Origin: Bacillota bacterium
GTDB lineage: Bacteria; Bacillota; Sulfobacillia; Sulfobacillales; Sulfobacillaceae
Reading direction: 5' to 3'
DNA: 47,743 bases
Assembly (NCBI GenBank): GCA_021821465.1
Contig: JAKACM010000028.1
Coordinates: 1 to 47,743, forward strand
In this document: piece by piece, positions 47,701 to 47,743 of the stretch
Numbering within the stretch: the first letter of the stretch is position 1
Layout: each line of letters begins with the position of its first letter
Notes under the pieces: model-generated
Databases searched by the model: none
The model's input: the letters and a program-made list of their open reading frames with translations, nothing else
Told to the model about the DNA's origin: nothing
Program-made: the position numbers and the translations under genes

Positions 47701-47743
47701 AAGGGTCGATGTTCAGAATGGCTGATACTTCACAGCAGGAGCA

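Noticed and set aside
1-47743. CRISPR arrays, rRNA, tRNA genes and insertion sequences
   Set aside because: No regular spaced repeats, cloverleaf-like segments, rRNA signatures or transposase text were recognised on either strand by reading; a tRNAscan or IS search would settle it.

Overview
The window looks like a chromosomal segment of a Gram-positive (Firmicutes-type) bacterium. It is dominated by one minus-strand run of translation and transcription genes: rpmG-secE-nusG-rplK-rplA / rplJ-rplL-rpoB-rpoC-L7Ae-rpsL-rpsG-fusA-tuf, then the S10, spc and alpha ribosomal operons, rpoA, rplQ, ecfA1-ecfA2-ecfT and truA (about 42.3 kb down to 7.6 kb). The Firmicutes-style order, an L7Ae-like protein between rpoC and rpsL, the ECF transporter genes behind rplQ, and a red-type Rubisco activase gene (cbbX) next to rpe suggest a moderately GC-rich, CO2-fixing firmicute. 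Sulfobacillus or a relative is my best guess. This is inference from gene content and order; no search was run.

Layout: 1-340 holds the end of a small C2H2-type zinc-finger protein. 341-1189 is a plus-strand SAM-dependent methyltransferase. 1186-6571 is a minus-strand cluster reading MarR regulator, unknown membrane protein, HlyD-type adaptor, 14-TM DHA2 drug exporter, second HlyD-type adaptor, NAD(P)-binding epimerase-like protein; it looks like a MarR-controlled efflux operon ending in a hairpin terminator. 6687-7601 is proline dehydrogenase, directly behind truA. 7610-42292 is the ribosomal/RNA polymerase superoperon. 42349-42881 has no convincing gene. 42882-44554 is rpe-cbbX, a Calvin-cycle pair with a strong promoter. 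44839-45596 holds two small convergent membrane-protein genes. 45597-46196 is mostly non-coding, and 46197-47672 is a DECH-box helicase resembling the helicase part of TOTE-type conflict proteins.

The superoperon appears to be fed by several vegetative promoters on the minus strand. Near-consensus -35/-10 pairs, all with 17-bp spacers, lie upstream of rpmG, rplJ, rpoB and the L7Ae-rpsL genes. The rplJ leader carries an L10-binding-type RNA element followed by a hairpin and U8 tract, as expected for autogenous control of L10-L12.

Points most worth a second look: ribosomal protein S12 has arginine at position 88, where substitutions of lysine give streptomycin resistance in other bacteria; about 1.4 kb of extra DNA between rplA and rplJ carries a small membrane-protein gene and what reads as a twice-frameshifted gene; the right-hand helicase lacks an attached primase part and its start codon abuts a 9-bp inverted repeat; EF-Tu has a four-cysteine insertion and RpoB a strongly acidic tail; and the efflux operon encodes two adaptors around one exporter. 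No CRISPR array, tRNA, rRNA or insertion sequence was recognised.
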